Shown: positions 8,442 to 18,236, numbered from the stretch's first letter. The stretch is 64,000 bases of DNA from Candidatus Tectimicrobiota bacterium (GCA_026005175.1 BPKO01000009.1:62001-126000); one strand, 5' to 3'. Program-made: numbers and translations. The notes: generated by a model from the sequence alone, not told the origin.

Positions 8442-8858
8442 ATGCAGGAAGGACAACGCCAGGCGCTGCACGCCGTGGGCGCGCTGGCCGTAGCGGGGCG
8501 GCGGGGGCATATTTTGCTTGTCGATGACGAGGCCCTGGTCACCGAAGTGGGCCGCGAGATGCTTACTGACTTGGGCTACGAGGTAACCGCCTGCACGAGC
8601 GGGGCGCAGGCCCTGGAGGTGTTTCGGCGCACCCCGCACGCCTTTGTGCTGGCTATTGTGGATTATGCCCTGCCGGACCTGAGCGGAGCGGCCCTGGCGC
8701 AGGCGCTGCGGCAGCTGCGGCCGCACCTGCCCCTTATTTTGTGCACCAGCCAGGTGCAAACGCACGCCCAGGCGCACGCCCTTGGCTTCGACGCCCTCCT
8801 GCGCAAGCCGTTTCGCCTCGAGCACCTGGCGCTGACCCTCGACGTGGTGCTTGCTTAG
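8442..8858 (+). CDS. Stand-alone response regulator receiver protein
   Basis: The 138 residues consist of one CheY-like receiver domain with no output domain. The acidic pocket is LLVDDE (Asp28, Asp29), the phospho-acceptor is Asp74 in IVDYALP, the switch Thr is Thr102 in LCTS and the conserved Lys is Lys122 in RKPF. A 20-residue N-terminal extension precedes the domain. It resembles the C-terminal receiver of the hybrid kinase at 59665-62469 (both have ACT-G-ALE-F and LILCT/VILCT blocks), so it may belong to the same phosphorelay. It has its own promoter and ends 20 nt from the converging glpD. Confidence 0.93.
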   Translation: MQEGQRQALHAVGALAVAGRRGHILLVDDEALVTEVGREMLTDLGYEVTACTSGAQALEVFRRTPHAFVLAIVDYALPDLSGAALAQALRQLRPHLPLILCTSQVQTHAQAHALGFDALLRKPFRLEHLALTLDVVLA

Positions 8859-8878
8859 CGGCGCGTTGCCTTTCTGCC

Positions 8879-10534
8879 TCACGCGGGAAAGTGCGGGTTC
8901 CCCGCAGGAGGTGGTGCCTCCAGGCGCCGGCGGGCGCGATACTGCGCCAGCTGGCGGGCCACTTCTGCCTCGTCCCACCCCAGTTCCTTGGCCATCAGGA
9001 TAGCCAGCTGTGGCGCCACGGCATCTGCGGCGTTGGGGTCGAGCAGCGCCAGGCGCGTGCGCAGGAAGAGGCAATCGGCCAGAGAAACGAGCTGCTCGGC
9101 GCGGCAGCCGTAGACCACCTCGGCAGCAAGATGCGGGAGACCGGGGATGAGCGGCTGCAGGAGGCGTTCGTCCTCGCGGGCCAGGGCCACCACGTCGCGC
9201 GCCAGGCTGCCGTACGTCTCCAGCAGGTGGGTGCGCGACGCCGGCGCCAGGGGCGGCAAGGCGGCATCGGCCGCTTCCAGGCCGGCGGCGCCGGCCAGCG
9301 GCAGGCGGTGAGTGCGGCAGGGGCGCCTCCTGCCTTCCTGCCGCACCACGGCGTCCACGGCGTCCTGGGCCATGCGGCGGTAAGTGGCCAGCTTGCCGCC
9401 GGTGACCGTGATCAGCCCGCTGCCGGACACCACCACCACGTGGTCACGCGGCAGCGAGGCGGTAGGGCCCTGCGCGCGGCTCACCAGGGGCCGGATGCCG
9501 GCATAAGCGGCCACCACGTCCTGCGGCCGCAGCCCCGCGGTCAGGTAGCGGTTGGCGTGCTCTAGCAAGTAATCCACCTCAGCCTTTTCCACCCCCGGGG
9601 CATCGAGCTCGCCGTGGTACGGCGTGTCGGTGGTGCCCAGCACGAAGCGCTCACGCCACGGCACCACAAAGGCGAGGCGCCCGTCGTCGGTTTCGGGAAT
9701 CACCAGGGCAGCACTGGCCCGCACTGCACCTGGGCGCAGCACCAGGTGGACCCCTTTGCTGTGGCGCAGGTGAAAGGGCGGCGGGCCGCCCCAGGCCGCC
9801 ACTTGCTCGGCCCAGATGCCGGTGGCATTCACCACCGCGCGCGCCGGCACCTCCAGGCTGCGGCCGCTGAGGCGATCCACCACGCCTGCGCCGGCCACGC
9901 GGCCCTGGCGGTGCAAGAAGGCCGCGACTTCGGCGTAGTTGAGCGTCACTGCGCCATGCGCGCGCGCCGTCGCCAGCACCGCGTGGGTGAGCCGTACGTC
10001 GTCGGTGCGGGCGTCAAAGTACAGAAAGGCGCGCCGCAGCCCTTCCCGGCGCAAGTCCGGGGCCAGCTGGGCCAGTGCCTCGCCTTTAAGGACGCGGTGG
10101 CGCAGCCGGGGATCGCGGGCAAGCACGTCGTAGGCGAGTAGCCCCAGCCGCACTCCCAATGCGGCAAAGGGCTGCAGGAGGCGTGGCAGCTGTATCCCCA
10201 GCGGCCGGCGGGTCCCGGCGTACAGCGGCACCACAAACCCCAGAGGGTGCACCAGGTGCGGCGCCAGCCGCAGGAGCCGCTTGCGCTCCTGCAGCGCCTG
10301 AGACACCAAGTGCAGGTGGCCCTGGGGTAAGTAGCGGATGCCGCCGTGGATAAGGCGCGTGGAGCGGCTGCTGGTTCCCGAGGCGAAGTCCTGGCGCTCC
10401 ACCAGGCCGACGCGGTAGCCGCGGCTGGCGGCATCGAGCGCCACCCCGGCCCCGGTGATGCCCCCGCCCACCACCAGCACGTCCACGCCCCGGGCCAGGG
10501 CGGCCAGGGCCTCGGCGCGGCAAAGCGCGGCCAT
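8879..10534 (-). CDS. glpD: Glycerol-3-phosphate dehydrogenase, FAD-dependent
   Basis: This enzyme oxidises sn-glycerol 3-phosphate to dihydroxyacetone phosphate at the membrane and passes electrons to quinone. It has 551 residues. The Rossmann FAD motif is at about residues 18-40 (VLVVGGGITGAGVALDAASRG), followed by the family signature GTSSRSTRLIHGGIRYL. The C-terminal DAO_C-like helical domain is present. Its ATG lies one base after the glpK stop, so the two are co-translated in the ugp-glp operon. It is the last gene of that operon. A longer upstream frame through glpK is a shadow. Confidence 0.96.
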   Translation of the reverse strand: MAALCRAEALAALARGVDVLVVGGGITGAGVALDAASRGYRVGLVERQDFASGTSSRSTRLIHGGIRYLPQGHLHLVSQALQERKRLLRLAPHLVHPLGFVVPLYAGTRRPLGIQLPRLLQPFAALGVRLGLLAYDVLARDPRLRHRVLKGEALAQLAPDLRREGLRRAFLYFDARTDDVRLTHAVLATARAHGAVTLNYAEVAAFLHRQGRVAGAGVVDRLSGRSLEVPARAVVNATGIWAEQVAAWGGPPPFHLRHSKGVHLVLRPGAVRASAALVIPETDDGRLAFVVPWRERFVLGTTDTPYHGELDAPGVEKAEVDYLLEHANRYLTAGLRPQDVVAAYAGIRPLVSRAQGPTASLPRDHVVVVSGSGLITVTGGKLATYRRMAQDAVDAVVRQEGRRRPCRTHRLPLAGAAGLEAADAALPPLAPASRTHLLETYGSLARDVVALAREDERLLQPLIPGLPHLAAEVVYGCRAEQLVSLADCLFLRTRLALLDPNAADAVAPQLAILMAKELGWDEAEVARQLAQYRARRRLEAPPPAGNPHFPA

Positions 10535-10535
10535 C

Positions 10536-12044
10536 TTACGCGTCCAGCCAGTCAAAGGTGCGCTCGACAGCGCGCAGCCACTGCCGGTACAGCGCCTCGC
10601 GCTGGGCTGCCGGCAGGCGCGGCTGCCATTCCTGGTCTGCCGACCACAGGGATTTGAGTTCCTCCAGGTCCTGCCACACGCCGGTAGCCAGGCCGGCGGC
10701 ATAGGCGGCACCCAGGGCGGTGGTCTCGGCCACCGTGGCGCGCACCACCGGCAAGCCCAGGATGTCGGCCTGGATCTGCATGAGGAGGGCGTTGCGCACC
10801 ATGCCGCCGTCGACGCGCAGGGCCTCCACCGCCACCGCGGCGTCGCGGCGCATGGCGTCCAAGACCTCGCGGGTCTGGAAGGCGGTGGCTTCCAGGGCAG
10901 CCCGCGCCAGGTGGCCCTTGTGCACGTAGCGGGTCAGGCCCACGATCACGCCGCGGGCGTTGTGCTTCCAATAAGGCGCAAACAGGCCCGAAAAGGCAGG
11001 CACGATATACACGCCGCCGTTGTCGGCCACCGTCTGCGCCAGCGCCTCGACTTCGGCAGCGGTGCCAATCAGTCCCAGGTTGTCGCGCAGCCACTGCACC
11101 AGTGCCCCGGCGATGGCGATCGAGCCTTCCAGGGCATATACGGGCGGTGCGCTGCCCAGCTGGTAGGCCACAGTGGTCACCAGCCCGTGGCGAGACGGCA
11201 CCGGGGTGGCGCCGGTGTTGAGCAGGAGAAAGCAGCCGGTGCCGTAGGTATTCTTGGCCTGCCCAGGGGCAAAGCAGGCCTGCCCGAAGAGGGCAGCCTG
11301 CTGGTCGCCAAGGGCGGCGGCCACCGGCACCCCGGCCAGCGGGCCGCTGGCCACCGTGCCGTAGATCTCGCTGCTGGCGCGGATCTGCGGCAGCATGGCC
11401 GGTGGAATGTCGAGGAGGCCGCAGAGCCCCTCGTCCCACTGCAGGCGGCGCAGGTCCATGAGCAGGGTGCGGCTGGCGTTGGTAGGGTCGGTGACGTGCA
11501 CGCCGCCGCTGGGGCCGCCGGTGAGCCACCAAATGAGCCAGGTATCCATGGTCCCAAAGAGCAGCTCGCCGCGCTGTGCCGCTTTCCTGGCGCCGGGAAG
11601 GTGGTCAAGCAGCCAGCGAAGCTTTGGCCCGCTAAAGTAAGTGCTCAGGGGCAAGCCGGTGGTGGCGCGGAAGCGCTCCTGCAGGCCCTGCTGCTCGAGC
11701 GCCTGGCACAAGGCGGCGGTGCGCGTGTCTTGCCACACGATGGCGTGGCCGAGGGGGCGGCCCGTGCGCCGCTCCCATACCACCGTGGTTTCCCGCTGGT
11801 TGGTGATGCCAAGGGCAGCCACGGCCGCCGCGTCGATGCCGGCGTCGTGCAGGGCGGCGGCGATCACCTCCTGGGTGCGGTCCCAGATCTCCAGCGGGTC
11901 GTGCTCCACCCAGCCCGGCTGCGGATAGATCTGCCGGTGCTCGCGCTGCGCCATTGCCACCACCCGGCCCTGCGCCTCCAGGATCAGGCAGCGGGTGCTG
12001 GTGGTGCCTTGATCTACGGCCACGACGTACCGCTTCGGCCTCAT
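10536..12044 (-). CDS. glpK: Glycerol kinase
   Basis: It phosphorylates glycerol to glycerol 3-phosphate in the cytoplasm. The 502 residues are full length. The N terminus [19 protein letters not shown] is the phosphate-1 motif of the FGGY family. [13 protein letters not shown] and [15 protein letters not shown] match the conserved block of known GlpK proteins closely. The ATG overlaps the stop of the ugpE-like gene as ATGA. Its place between the glycerol-3-phosphate importer and glpD gives a complete glycerol/G3P utilisation operon, although no glpF facilitator is present. Confidence 0.97.
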   Translation of the reverse strand: MRPKRYVVAVDQGTTSTRCLILEAQGRVVAMAQREHRQIYPQPGWVEHDPLEIWDRTQEVIAAALHDAGIDAAAVAALGITNQRETTVVWERRTGRPLGHAIVWQDTRTAALCQALEQQGLQERFRATTGLPLSTYFSGPKLRWLLDHLPGARKAAQRGELLFGTMDTWLIWWLTGGPSGGVHVTDPTNASRTLLMDLRRLQWDEGLCGLLDIPPAMLPQIRASSEIYGTVASGPLAGVPVAAALGDQQAALFGQACFAPGQAKNTYGTGCFLLLNTGATPVPSRHGLVTTVAYQLGSAPPVYALEGSIAIAGALVQWLRDNLGLIGTAAEVEALAQTVADNGGVYIVPAFSGLFAPYWKHNARGVIVGLTRYVHKGHLARAALEATAFQTREVLDAMRRDAAVAVEALRVDGGMVRNALLMQIQADILGLPVVRATVAETTALGAAYAAGLATGVWQDLEELKSLWSADQEWQPRLPAAQREALYRQWLRAVERTFDWLDA

Positions 12045-12892
12045 TTCTCGGTCTCCGTCAGTCCCTGAACGAACCAGCGCTGCATGGTCACGATGACCAG
12101 CGTGGGCGGGAGCAACGCCAGCAGGGCGCTGGCCATGATCATCGGCCAGTCGACGAGGGCTTCGCCGGTGCCGATCATCTTGGTGATGGCCACCACCACC
12201 ACTTCTTTGCTCGCCGAGGTGGTGACCAGCAGCGGCCACAGGTACTGGTTCCAGCCGTAAATGAACAGTACCACGAAGAGGGCAGCGAGGGTGGGGCGCG
12301 ACACGGGAAGCAGCACGCTCCACAAAAAGCGCAGCGGCCCGGCGCCGTCGATTTTTGCCGCCTCCACCAGCTCGTCGGGCACGGTAAGGAAAAACTGCCG
12401 CAGCAGCAGGGTGCCGGTGGCCGACACGGTAAGGGGCAAGATGATGCCCGGGTAGGTGTCGACCAGGGCCAGGTCGGCAACCACTTTGTAGGTGGGAATG
12501 ATGCGCACCTCCACCGGCAGCATGAGGGTGAGGAAGATGGTCCAGAAAGCCAGGGTGCGGCCGCGGAAAGGGAGAAACACGATGGCGTAAGCCGACAGCA
12601 GCGACAGCACGATCTTCCCCACCGCAATGCCCAGCGCCACCCCCAGGCTGTTGAGCATGGCCCGCGCCATGGGGACGCTGCGCACGCGCTCCCCGCTGCC
12701 GGTGACCAGCGCCTTCCAGTAGTTTTCGCCGGCGTGCGGCCCCGGCAGCAGGCCCATGGTTCCCGCGGTCACCTCGGGCAAGTCGGCGGTGGAAGCCACA
12801 AACGCCACGTAGACGGGGAACGCAAAAAGGGCCACCCCGGCCAGGAGCACCGCGTGGGCAGGCAGGAAGCGCCCGTGGCGTCGCCACCTCAT
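12041..12892 (-). CDS. ugpE: sn-Glycerol-3-phosphate ABC transporter permease UgpE
   Basis: This inner-membrane permease has 283 residues. It shares with E. coli UgpE the blocks [22 protein letters not shown] and the C-terminal [12 protein letters not shown], and carries the EAA loop [16 protein letters not shown]. It is linked by 4-bp ATGA overlaps to ugpA upstream and glpK downstream. The ligand assignment (glycerol 3-phosphate or its diesters) rests on these matches and on the glpK-glpD context. Confidence 0.94.
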   Translation of the reverse strand: MRWRRHGRFLPAHAVLLAGVALFAFPVYVAFVASTADLPEVTAGTMGLLPGPHAGENYWKALVTGSGERVRSVPMARAMLNSLGVALGIAVGKIVLSLLSAYAIVFLPFRGRTLAFWTIFLTLMLPVEVRIIPTYKVVADLALVDTYPGIILPLTVSATGTLLLRQFFLTVPDELVEAAKIDGAGPLRFLWSVLLPVSRPTLAALFVVLFIYGWNQYLWPLLVTTSASKEVVVVAITKMIGTGEALVDWPMIMASALLALLPPTLVIVTMQRWFVQGLTETEK

Positions 12893-13770
12893 GCGTAGAA
12901 GACCCTCCGCTCGACAAACCGAAACTGAAAGGCCGTGAGGACCACGGCCAGAAAGAGCAAAATCACCGACTGGGCGCTGGAGGTGCCCAGGTTCAGGTTC
13001 ACCACGCCGTCGACGTACACCTTGTAGATCAGGGTCTCGGTGGCCTTTCCCGGACCGCCCCGGGTCAGGGCGTGAATCACCGCAAAGGTGTCAAAGAGGG
13101 CGTAGAGGGTATTCACCACCAGCAGGAAAAACGTGGTGGGGGCAAGCAGGGGCAAAGTAATCCTGCGGAAAGCCTGCCACCAGGTGGCACCGTCCACGCG
13201 GGCGGCCTCGAGCACGGTGCCGGGGATGGACTGCATGCCGGCCAGGAAGAAGACGAAGTTGTATGCCACGCGGGGCCACACCGAGGCCACCACCACCAGC
13301 GCCATGGCGTGCAGCGGGTTGAGGGTGTAGTCCCACTGCAGCCCCCAGCGCACCAGGGCCCGGCCCACAAGGCCCACGCTAGGATGGGCCAGGAACAGCC
13401 ACAGGGCCGCGGCCACCGCCGGAGCCACCGCGTAGGGCCACACCAGCAGGGTGCGGTAAAAGCGCAAGCCGCGCAGGGGCTGCGCCGCGGCGGCGGCCAA
13501 GGCCAGCCCCAGGAGCATGGCCGCCGCAACGACCAGCGCGGAGAAGATCAACGTGACTTTCACGGCATCGCGGTACAGGGGGTCGCCAAGCACCGCCACG
13601 AAGTTGCTCAGCCCGGCAAAAGACGTCCGCAGGCCGAAGGGGTCTTGCACCAGGAGCGACTGGTAGAGGCCCTGGAGCGCCGGCCAGTAGAAAAACACCG
13701 CAGTGGCCAGCAGCTGCGGACCCACCAGCAGGTAGGACAGAAGCGGGGCGCGAAACGTGGCGCGCCGCAC
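12889..13770 (-). CDS. ugpA: sn-Glycerol-3-phosphate ABC transporter permease UgpA
   Basis: This is the partner permease of UgpE, 293 residues. Matches to known UgpA include LLVGPQL at the first helix, [42 protein letters not shown] and [11 protein letters not shown] near the C terminus. The EAA loop is [17 protein letters not shown]. Its stop overlaps the ugpE start as ATGA, and it lies 47 nt downstream of ugpB. Confidence 0.95.
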   Translation of the reverse strand: MRRATFRAPLLSYLLVGPQLLATAVFFYWPALQGLYQSLLVQDPFGLRTSFAGLSNFVAVLGDPLYRDAVKVTLIFSALVVAAAMLLGLALAAAAAQPLRGLRFYRTLLVWPYAVAPAVAAALWLFLAHPSVGLVGRALVRWGLQWDYTLNPLHAMALVVVASVWPRVAYNFVFFLAGMQSIPGTVLEAARVDGATWWQAFRRITLPLLAPTTFFLLVVNTLYALFDTFAVIHALTRGGPGKATETLIYKVYVDGVVNLNLGTSSAQSVILLFLAVVLTAFQFRFVERRVFYA

Positions 13771-13817
13771 CCCTTATCCTCCTGCCGTACCAGGGTCAGA
13801 GCGCACCGGGCGCTGCC

Positions 13818-15164
13818 TCACTGGCCAACGGTGCGCTGGAACTGGCGCAGCACCTCGTTGCCACGCCGCACCGCGGCGTCAAGGGCCGCCTTTGGCGTCT
13901 GCTGCCCTTGCAAGGCCTTTTCGATCTCCTCATAGAGGATGGTGCGGATCTCCGGCAAGTTGCCCAGCCGGAGCCCTTTGGAGTTCACCGTGGGCTGCGT
14001 GCGGGTCAGCTGCCGGATCGGGATCTCGGCCCACGGATGGCGCTCGTAGTAGCCCAGGGCGCGGGCCCGCTCGATGGCGCCAAAAGTAATGGGAAGGTAG
14101 CCGGTGTCCATGTGCCACTTGGCGGCCACCTCAGGGCTGCTCAGATAGCGGAAGAAGGCCGCCACCGCCTGATACTCCTCGCGCGAGCGCCGCGGCGCCG
14201 TCATCACCCACAGCGAGGCGCCGCCAATGATGGAGTTCTTGGGCGCCCCCGGAACGTCGTCGTAATAGGGCAGGAAGCCCACGCCCCAGGCAAAGCGGGC
14301 CTCGCGCTGGTAGCGGGCAAAGAGGGCCGAAGAGGCGGTAAGCATGGCGCACTCCCCGGAAGGCCCCAGGGCGTCGCCGGCGGCATCGCGGCCGCCGTAC
14401 TTGAAGGTGCCCTCGCGCTGCATGGCCACCAGCGTCTCGAGGTGGCGCACGTACAGCGGCGCATTGATCAGCAGCTCGGCGTCGGTGCCCTCAAACCCAT
14501 TGGCCCGCGTGGCAAACGGCACGTCGTGGATGGCGCCGAAGTTCTCGAAGTGCACCCAGGTAGGCCAGGCGGTAGAAAGCCCGCAAGGTGCGGCGTTGGT
14601 AGCTCGAATGCGCCGTGCTGCTTCCCGCACCTCTGCCCAGGTGCGCGGCGGCTGCTCGGGAGACAGGCCAGCGGTGCGAAAAGCGTCCTTGTTGTACCAC
14701 AGCACCGGGGTGGAGCTGTTAAAAGGCATAGAAAGCATGCGGCCGTCGGCTGTGGTGTAGTAAGCCTGTACCGCCGGGATGTAATGGCTCGGGTCAAACG
14801 GCGTCTCGGTCTCTGCCATCAGCGCGTAGACCGGCTTGATGGCGCCGCGTGCCGCCATCATCGTCGCGGTGCCCACTTCGAAGACCTGCACGATGTGAGG
14901 AGCGTTGCCGGCGCGGAAGGCCGCAATGGCTGCCACCATGGTCTCGGCGTAAGAGCCTTTGAAGGTGGCGTTGACGCGGTACTGGGACTGCGAGGCATTG
15001 AAGCCCGCCACGATCCCCTCCAGCACTTCGCCCAGCGGGCCGCGCATGGCGTGCCAGAACGCCACTTGCACCGGGGCGGGCTGGGCGCTGCCGGCTGCGG
15101 CTTGCAGTCCCACGGCCGCCGCGAGGACCACCCCATAGAGCCACAGGCACCGGATTCGCTTCAT
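13818..15164 (-). CDS. ugpB: sn-Glycerol-3-phosphate-binding periplasmic protein UgpB
   Basis: This is the periplasmic receptor of the Ugp importer, 448 residues with a Sec signal peptide (hydrophobic core VVLAAAVGLQAAAGSA). It shares long blocks with characterised UgpB: FWHAMRG-LGE, QVFEVGTATMM, LSMPFNSSTPVLWYNKDAF, IIGGASLWVMTA, TGYLPIT and KGLRLGNLPEIR. The start at 15164 has GGAGGGAG upstream; the in-frame extension to 15260 is unsupported. It is the first gene of the operon, about 100 nt downstream of the predicted transcription start. No UgpC ATPase is encoded here. Confidence 0.96.
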   Translation of the reverse strand: MKRIRCLWLYGVVLAAAVGLQAAAGSAQPAPVQVAFWHAMRGPLGEVLEGIVAGFNASQSQYRVNATFKGSYAETMVAAIAAFRAGNAPHIVQVFEVGTATMMAARGAIKPVYALMAETETPFDPSHYIPAVQAYYTTADGRMLSMPFNSSTPVLWYNKDAFRTAGLSPEQPPRTWAEVREAARRIRATNAAPCGLSTAWPTWVHFENFGAIHDVPFATRANGFEGTDAELLINAPLYVRHLETLVAMQREGTFKYGGRDAAGDALGPSGECAMLTASSALFARYQREARFAWGVGFLPYYDDVPGAPKNSIIGGASLWVMTAPRRSREEYQAVAAFFRYLSSPEVAAKWHMDTGYLPITFGAIERARALGYYERHPWAEIPIRQLTRTQPTVNSKGLRLGNLPEIRTILYEEIEKALQGQQTPKAALDAAVRRGNEVLRQFQRTVGQ

Positions 15165-15270
15165 GGGACTCCCTCCTCCCTGGCGTTGTTCTTTGGCAAC
15201 CGACTTCCCTGCAGGTTTGCGCCAACCACCGCGGCAGACATCCCCCTGGCCGTAAGCCAAAGGCAGCGTC

Positions 15271-15298
15271 AGTATAATTGCCGAGACACCCGAGTCAA
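15271..15298 (-). promoter_or_regulatory. Near-consensus sigma70 promoter of the ugpBAE-glpKD operon
   Basis: On the minus strand TTGACT (15298-15293), a 16-bp spacer and TATACT (15276-15271) precede ugpB. The predicted start near 15264 leaves a leader of about 100 nt, long enough for a regulatory site, but I found no clear operator in it. Confidence 0.75.
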
Positions 15299-15443
15299 GT
15301 TAGTAATGCGTTCATTTTTCTTCAATAACGCGATTCCGGAGACTTCCTGAGCGCCGTCATGGGCTTGTGCGCCCGCGGCGCAAGCGATCTGTCAGGACGC
15401 GTGCCGGCAAGCCACGGGAGAAGGCGGGCTGGCCTCATTTGGA

Positions 15444-15472
15444 TTGCGCGCCACCGCGGTCTTTGCTACAAC
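15444..15472 (+). promoter_or_regulatory. Possible promoter for the MaoC-like gene
   Basis: TTGCGC (15444-15449), a 17-bp spacer and TACAAC (15467-15472) lie 70 nt before the ATG. It is a modest match to sigma70 consensus. Confidence 0.35.
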
Positions 15473-15542
15473 GGACGGCGAGACCGCGGCCGGCCGTGGC
15501 CTGCCCGCAAGCCGTCTCCCCTTGCCATGAAAGGAACCGCAG

Positions 15543-16400
15543 ATGGCCGATGTTTACGTGGGGAAGGACCTGGGAACCCTGGAGCTGACTATCACCCAGG
15601 AGATGGTCGACCACTACCTCGACGGCCTGGAAGCCGACCATCCCTGGTATCGTGGCCCCTCCCCCTTTGGCGGACCGGTGGCCCCAGCGCTCATTTTCCA
15701 GGAGGTGAGCACCCGCTTCCAGGGCTGGTACCTGGACAACCTGGTCGGCAACTTGTGGATCCGCCAGGAGTGGGCCCTGGCCGCCCCGGTGCGCGTGGGG
15801 CAGACGCTGCGCTGCCACGCCCGCGTTGCCGACCGCTACGCCAAGCGGGGGCGCGAGGTGGTGGTGCAAGAAGTAACCCTCACCGACGAAGCCGGGCAGC
15901 CGGTGGCCTGGGGTCGCCACCACCAGAGCTTTTTGCCTTCGGATTATCAGGGGGAGGTGTCGCTACGCGACCCCAAGCACAAAGAAGGGGCGCGCGCCTT
16001 CACCCCGCCTGCCGGCGAGCCCCTGGCGCTAGAGCTCAAAAAGACCTTCACCGAAGCGATGTGCAACGCCTTTTTCTACACCGGCCGCAACTACCACAAC
16101 GACCGCGACGAGGCGCGCAAGCTCGGCTTTCCTGATATCGTTATTGGGGGCCGCATGACCCTGGCCTGCGTCTCGGAACTGCTCACCCACCACTTTGGCC
16201 GCGGCTGGTTCCTGGGCGGCCGCCTGGACGTGAAGTTCACCAATGTCCTCTGGGTCAACGAGCCCTTCACCACGCGCGGGGTGATTACCGGCCGCCAAAC
16301 CACGGCGCGCGGCAGCGAGGCGCAGGTGGCGGTGTGGAGCGAGAAAGCCGACGGTACCAAGGTCCTGGTCGGCACCGCCAGCGCCCTCGAAATGACCTGA
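15543..16400 (+). CDS. MaoC-like double hotdog-fold protein (putative acyl-CoA hydratase/dehydratase)
   Basis: The protein has 285 residues and appears to contain two hotdog halves. The first (about 1-140) has the VRVGQTLRCHARVADRYAKRGREVV strand pair typical of FAS1/MaoC-like dehydratases. The second (about 160-285) carries the helix region YHNDRDEARKLGFPDIVIGGRMT, where catalytic Asp and His of MaoC hydratases usually lie. Such proteins hydrate or dehydrate acyl-CoA or hydroxyacyl substrates in the cytoplasm. It is transcribed alone and converges on the aldolase/phosphatase gene. The exact substrate is unknown. Confidence 0.78.
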   Translation: MADVYVGKDLGTLELTITQEMVDHYLDGLEADHPWYRGPSPFGGPVAPALIFQEVSTRFQGWYLDNLVGNLWIRQEWALAAPVRVGQTLRCHARVADRYAKRGREVVVQEVTLTDEAGQPVAWGRHHQSFLPSDYQGEVSLRDPKHKEGARAFTPPAGEPLALELKKTFTEAMCNAFFYTGRNYHNDRDEARKLGFPDIVIGGRMTLACVSELLTHHFGRGWFLGGRLDVKFTNVLWVNEPFTTRGVITGRQTTARGSEAQVAVWSEKADGTKVLVGTASALEMT

Positions 16401-16482
16401 GCGTGAAGGCTTGCATGCGGCCGCGCAGGGAGCGCCGCTTCTTGCGCCGGCAGCCCCCGCGCGAGAGCAGCTGTCCAGGGGT

Positions 16483-16506
16483 GGGGCACCCCGCAAGAGG
16501 TGCCCC
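16483..16506. terminator. Bidirectional terminator-like hairpin
   Basis: GGGGCACC (16483-16490) pairs perfectly with GGTGCCCC (16499-16506) across an 8-nt loop. It sits between the converging MaoC-like gene and the aldolase/phosphatase gene. There is no T-run, so it may block both directions by stem strength alone. Confidence 0.55.
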
Positions 16507-16514
16507 ATGCCTTC

Positions 16515-17957
16515 TCAGGGCTTGGGCGAAGGCACGCCGTCGGTGTGCACGGGGCGGAACTCGAAGGCTTTCTCCAGGCGCCGCTTGCGCTCCTTCCAGC
16601 CTTCCTGGTACTCCAGCTCGTCCTCGTGCAGGGTAGCCGGCTGCCGCGTGCCGTGGGCGGTGCGAAACTGCACCATGCTCGCTGCCGCCTGCTGCCGCAC
16701 CCAGTCCCAAGGCGTGCCCAGGGCAAACTGGTCGGCAATGGCGCCGATGCGCCCGGTGTGGAGGTTGACGCTCAGAGTCACCGCCGAAATGATCGGCCCG
16801 GACCAGAAGGAAGTCTGCGAGTTGATGGGCACCGGGAAGATGTGCAAGCCGTGGCTGCCGCGGCAGTCTCCGGGCACGATGGGGACGTTGACAAACGGCG
16901 AAGTAATCTCCCCCGGCGCCGGCCAGTCCGACTGAGCCAAAGCGAGCAGGATGGGGTCGTCTTTGCCGCCGTAGACAAAGCCCTTGGCGGTTTTGATGTT
17001 GTGCAGCCGCTCCGCCGAGACGATGTAGCCCAGTTCGCCTTTCTCGTCGTTTTCGGTGCGGCTGTAAATTCGGGCCACCACGTAGCGGGAGCTCTTGGTG
17101 AGCGCTTCGAGGTCAAAGAGGTCCTCGGGGCTACGCAGGGTGATGACGCGCTCGCCGGCGGTGCCCAGCTCTTCCATCTTGGCCTCGAGGGCTTTGGTGT
17201 CGTTGGGGTGGATACCGCTCTCGATGGCCTGGGCGCGGGTGTCGAGGTCAACAACCTCAAAAATAAAGCCGCGCTTCATCTTCGAGGCGGCAATGAGCAG
17301 GCCGGTGTTAAAGCGCGGGTTGGCGTAGGCGCCGGTGGCGTAGTAGTTGAAAGCAAACGGCTCTGTCTTGTCGGCAAACGAAACGAACACCGTCTGCGAG
17401 GGGTTCTCCTTGCGCACCGGCAGTGGCAGCATCACCGAAGCCGGCCCCAGCCCTTTCAGGTTGCCGGTAAAGGAATCGGCCAGCAGGTCCTGGCCGGGGC
17501 CGTACAGCCCCAGCTCCCGCGCTTTGGCTGTGCCTTCCATGAAGGCGTCCCACATCAGCCCGTCGACGGCCTCGATGGGGATGTTCTCCGACATGATGCC
17601 GGTGACGGCGATGTCGTCGCCGGTGTGGGTGACGATGAAGCTGGTGAAGATCGGCTCGCCGTTGTAGCGGTTGTGCTCCAGGATGAACTTGGTGACCACC
17701 GCCTTGACTTCTTCAGCAGCCACCACGTGGCCGCCCACGCCGCCGATGTCGGCTTTGGTGGCTTTGACAAAGCGCCGCACCAGTTCCGGATGCTTGACAA
17801 AGACGTACGACTTGTACGAGAAAATGTTGGGCATGTTGGTCACCGGGATCTTCTCCAGCGTGGTCACCGGCATGCCCTCAAGGTTGGTGCGGCTTTCGTG
17901 GTACTCGCTCATCGGGATCTTGGCCGTTTTGTCGTAAGTGGGGATCGTCGTACCCAT
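16515..17957 (-). CDS. fbp: Fructose-1,6-bisphosphate aldolase/phosphatase (archaeal-type class V FBPase)
   Basis: This bifunctional gluconeogenic enzyme condenses DHAP and glyceraldehyde 3-phosphate and dephosphorylates the product to fructose 6-phosphate. Family motifs in order are ADIGGVGGH (about 69-77), THTGDD, GQDLLADSFTGN, ADKTEPFAFN, VYGGKDDP (Tyr and Lys of the aldolase site kept) and RGSHG. It is 480 residues, longer than the usual 360-400. About 60 extra residues precede ADIGG and there is an insertion near the middle. The start at 17957 has GGAGGAGGC 5 nt upstream. It is not in the ugp-glp operon but nearby, and its substrate DHAP is the product of GlpD. Confidence 0.92.
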   Translation of the reverse strand: MGTTIPTYDKTAKIPMSEYHESRTNLEGMPVTTLEKIPVTNMPNIFSYKSYVFVKHPELVRRFVKATKADIGGVGGHVVAAEEVKAVVTKFILEHNRYNGEPIFTSFIVTHTGDDIAVTGIMSENIPIEAVDGLMWDAFMEGTAKARELGLYGPGQDLLADSFTGNLKGLGPASVMLPLPVRKENPSQTVFVSFADKTEPFAFNYYATGAYANPRFNTGLLIAASKMKRGFIFEVVDLDTRAQAIESGIHPNDTKALEAKMEELGTAGERVITLRSPEDLFDLEALTKSSRYVVARIYSRTENDEKGELGYIVSAERLHNIKTAKGFVYGGKDDPILLALAQSDWPAPGEITSPFVNVPIVPGDCRGSHGLHIFPVPINSQTSFWSGPIISAVTLSVNLHTGRIGAIADQFALGTPWDWVRQQAAASMVQFRTAHGTRQPATLHEDELEYQEGWKERKRRLEKAFEFRPVHTDGVPSPKP

Positions 17958-18138
17958 GCTTGCCTCCTCCATGCTGTAGGGCGCGCTCACCACCAGGAGT
18001 TCCGGGTAAGAGGTATAGAGATGCGGGGGAGCAACATAAACATTATGGGGGGAAGGGCGCGCCATGACAAGCCTAATTTCGTCTCGCGCCCCGCACTGGC
18101 ATGGCCACGGCTGCAAAGGCGCCGCTACCCTGCCTTGC

Positions 18139-18168
18139 TTGCCAGGAGAGCCGCGGTGCTGGTACGAT
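18139..18168 (+). promoter_or_regulatory. Promoter for the TPR protein gene
   Basis: TTGCCA (18139-18144), an 18-bp spacer and TACGAT (18163-18168) lie 68 nt before the ATG at 18237. Confidence 0.45.
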
Positions 18169-18236
18169 GAGGCGGTCTGTGGTCCTCCGCGTCCTGGTGC
18201 GGGATGTCCAAGACCGGCAGCAAGGGAGGAAGAACC

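Larger units (their letters stand above)
15165..15542. other. 378-bp divergent intergenic region
   Basis: This gap separates ugpB (-) from the MaoC-like gene (+). It contains the strong minus-strand promoter described above and a weaker plus-strand promoter near 15444-15472. I see no gene, tRNA or strong terminator in it. Confidence 0.6.

Noticed and set aside
10455-12068. Long plus-strand frame opposite glpK
   Set aside because: It is the complement of a conserved glpK gene, and its residue bias is typical of a GC-rich shadow.
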